A stretch of DNA of 6,658 bases, from assembly GCA_002452325.1 (NCBI GenBank), contig DKFG01000050.1, forward strand, positions 44,107 to 50,764. Reading direction: 5' to 3'. The DNA is from Geobacter sp. UBA6802. Lineage in GTDB: Bacteria; Desulfobacterota; Desulfuromonadia; Geobacterales; Pseudopelobacteraceae. Of this stretch, positions 5,870 to 6,658 are shown piece by piece; position 1 is the first letter of the stretch; every line of letters starts with the position of its first letter. Made by a program: the position numbers and the translations under genes. Under the pieces are notes generated by a model. The model worked only from the letters and a program-made list of their open reading frames with translations. It was not told where the DNA came from and ran no database searches.

Positions 5870-6658
5870 CTACTGTCGGCCTGGTGATGCAGCAGTCGTC
5901 ACCCGCTGCAGTTCAGCAGCCAAGGTGGCCAGCCGGAACGGCTTGGTCAGGTAGCCGTCAAATCCGGCTGCCAGCAGCCGCTCTTTAGTGCCGCACAAGG
6001 CATTGGCGGTCTGGGCCACCACCGGCGTGTGACGGCCCTGTCCGGCTTCGGCGCTCCGTATCAGCTGCAGCGCCTCTTCGCCACCCATCACCGGCATCTG
6101 GATATCCATCAGGATCAGATCAACCCCCCCTCTGGACCAGCAATCAACGGCAGAACGGCCATCACGGCAGATCTGAGGCCGATGTCCCAGTATCTTCAGC
6201 ATCTGTTCTGCCGTGTGGCTGTTCACGGTGTTATCCTCGGCCACCAGCACGGTCAACGGCGCAATGCCGGGCAGCATATATGCCGATTCTGATGAAACAT
6301 CAGCCGCCTCGGCAAACAGCGGTATACCGAACGGCAGCTCAAGATGAAACCGGCTGCCCAGCCCCGGCTCGCTCTCTACCGTGATCACGCCTCCCATCAG
6401 CTGGGCCAGCTTGCTGCAGATGTTCAGGCCCAGGCCGGTGCCGCCGAAACGCCGGGTAATGGTGCTGTCTGCCTGACTGAAGGCCTGAAAGATGGTGTTA
6501 ATTGTGGCCGGGTCAATGCCGATGCCGGTATCGGCCACCGTGATCAGGATCTGGACGCTTTGGTCGTGCTGCTCTGCCACGGCAGCGGCGATGGTGATGA
6601 CCCCCTGCTCGGTAAACTTGACCGCATTACCCAGCAGATTCAGCAGAATCTGCTTCAG
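5870..6658 (-). CDS. Hybrid histidine kinase, C-terminal part (5' end beyond window)
   Basis: The visible 262 residues are the end of a hybrid sensor kinase; the frame is open to the window edge, so sensor, dimerisation domain and phospho-acceptor histidine are not seen. The fragment starts inside the N box of the HATPase domain (LLNLLGNAVKFT, 5-16), continues with DTGIG (43-47), FQAFSQAD (57-64) and GGTGLGLNI (72-80), and ends with a receiver at about 134-253: acidic pair E141/D142, phospho-acceptor D185 in LMDIQMP, T217 and K239 in YLTKPF. These catalytic positions are intact. Around T217 the sequence reads AQTANA where the paralogue has ALTAYA, a small deviation. The receiver is about 60% identical by hand count to the last 85 or so residues of the neighbouring kinase's receiver, including a shared DNA stretch, so the two are paralogues. 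An ATG inside this frame at 6580 is not a start, since it falls within the ATPase domain. Confidence 0.93.
   Translation of the reverse strand: MKQILLNLLGNAVKFTEQGVITIAAAVAEQHDQSVQILITVADTGIGIDPATINTIFQAFSQADSTITRRFGGTGLGLNICSKLAQLMGGVITVESEPGLGSRFHLELPFGIPLFAEAADVSSESAYMLPGIAPLTVLVAEDNTVNSHTAEQMLKILGHRPQICRDGRSAVDCWSRGGVDLILMDIQMPVMGGEEALQLIRSAEAGQGRHTPVVAQTANALCGTKERLLAAGFDGYLTKPFRLATLAAELQRVTTAASPGRQ
6093..6118. repeat. 26-base direct repeat, copy 2 (receiver phosphorylation-site codons)
   Basis: This is the second copy of the 26-base stretch at 3463-3488, in the receiver of the partial kinase. Flanking bases diverge quickly, apart from short further matches within the receiver coding sequence. 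Confidence 0.8.

Overview
The window is about 6.7 kb of bacterial DNA in which every supported gene lies on the minus strand. The features below describe what can be read from the translated sequence. The organism is an inference. The base composition is moderately GC-rich, chemoreceptor and hybrid-kinase genes are dense, and the gene styles (a dCache/HAMP chemoreceptor, a solute-binding-protein/PAS hybrid kinase, a HipB/HipA pair) fit a Geobacter-like member of the Desulfuromonadia. No ribosomal or housekeeping marker is present to confirm this.

In the direction of transcription (high to low coordinates) there are five genes. (1) 6658-5870 is the C-terminal part of a hybrid histidine kinase, with an ATPase domain and a receiver; its N-terminus lies beyond the window. 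(2) After a roughly 100-base gap, 5768-3240 is a complete membrane hybrid histidine kinase with signal peptide, periplasmic amino-acid-binding-type domain, one membrane helix, PAS, HisKA, HATPase and receiver. The two kinases are related in sequence, share a 26-base identical stretch at the receiver phosphorylation site, and look like a tandem paralogous pair. (3) and (4) After a 65-base AT-rich gap carrying a good sigma70-type promoter, 3174-2836 is a HipB-like antitoxin/repressor, and 2843-1602 is an overlapping, apparently intact HipA-family Ser/Thr kinase toxin. (5) After a 115-base gap with a possible sigma28-type promoter, 1486-1 is a methyl-accepting chemotaxis protein that runs off the window before its signalling tip.

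Functionally the window combines sensory transduction (two phosphorelay kinases and a chemoreceptor) with a type II toxin-antitoxin module set among them. Neither kinase shows an HPt domain within the visible sequence, so phosphate would have to leave through a separate protein, or the receivers act as regulatory domains. The chemoreceptor would signal through a CheA/CheW array encoded elsewhere. No RNA gene, insertion sequence, CRISPR array or convincing rho-independent terminator was seen. No gene-free stretch exceeds 300 bases. I see no clearly undescribed system here; the points most worth a second look are the hipBA control region, the ambiguous hipA start, the paralogous kinase pair, and the ligand-site residues of the complete kinase.
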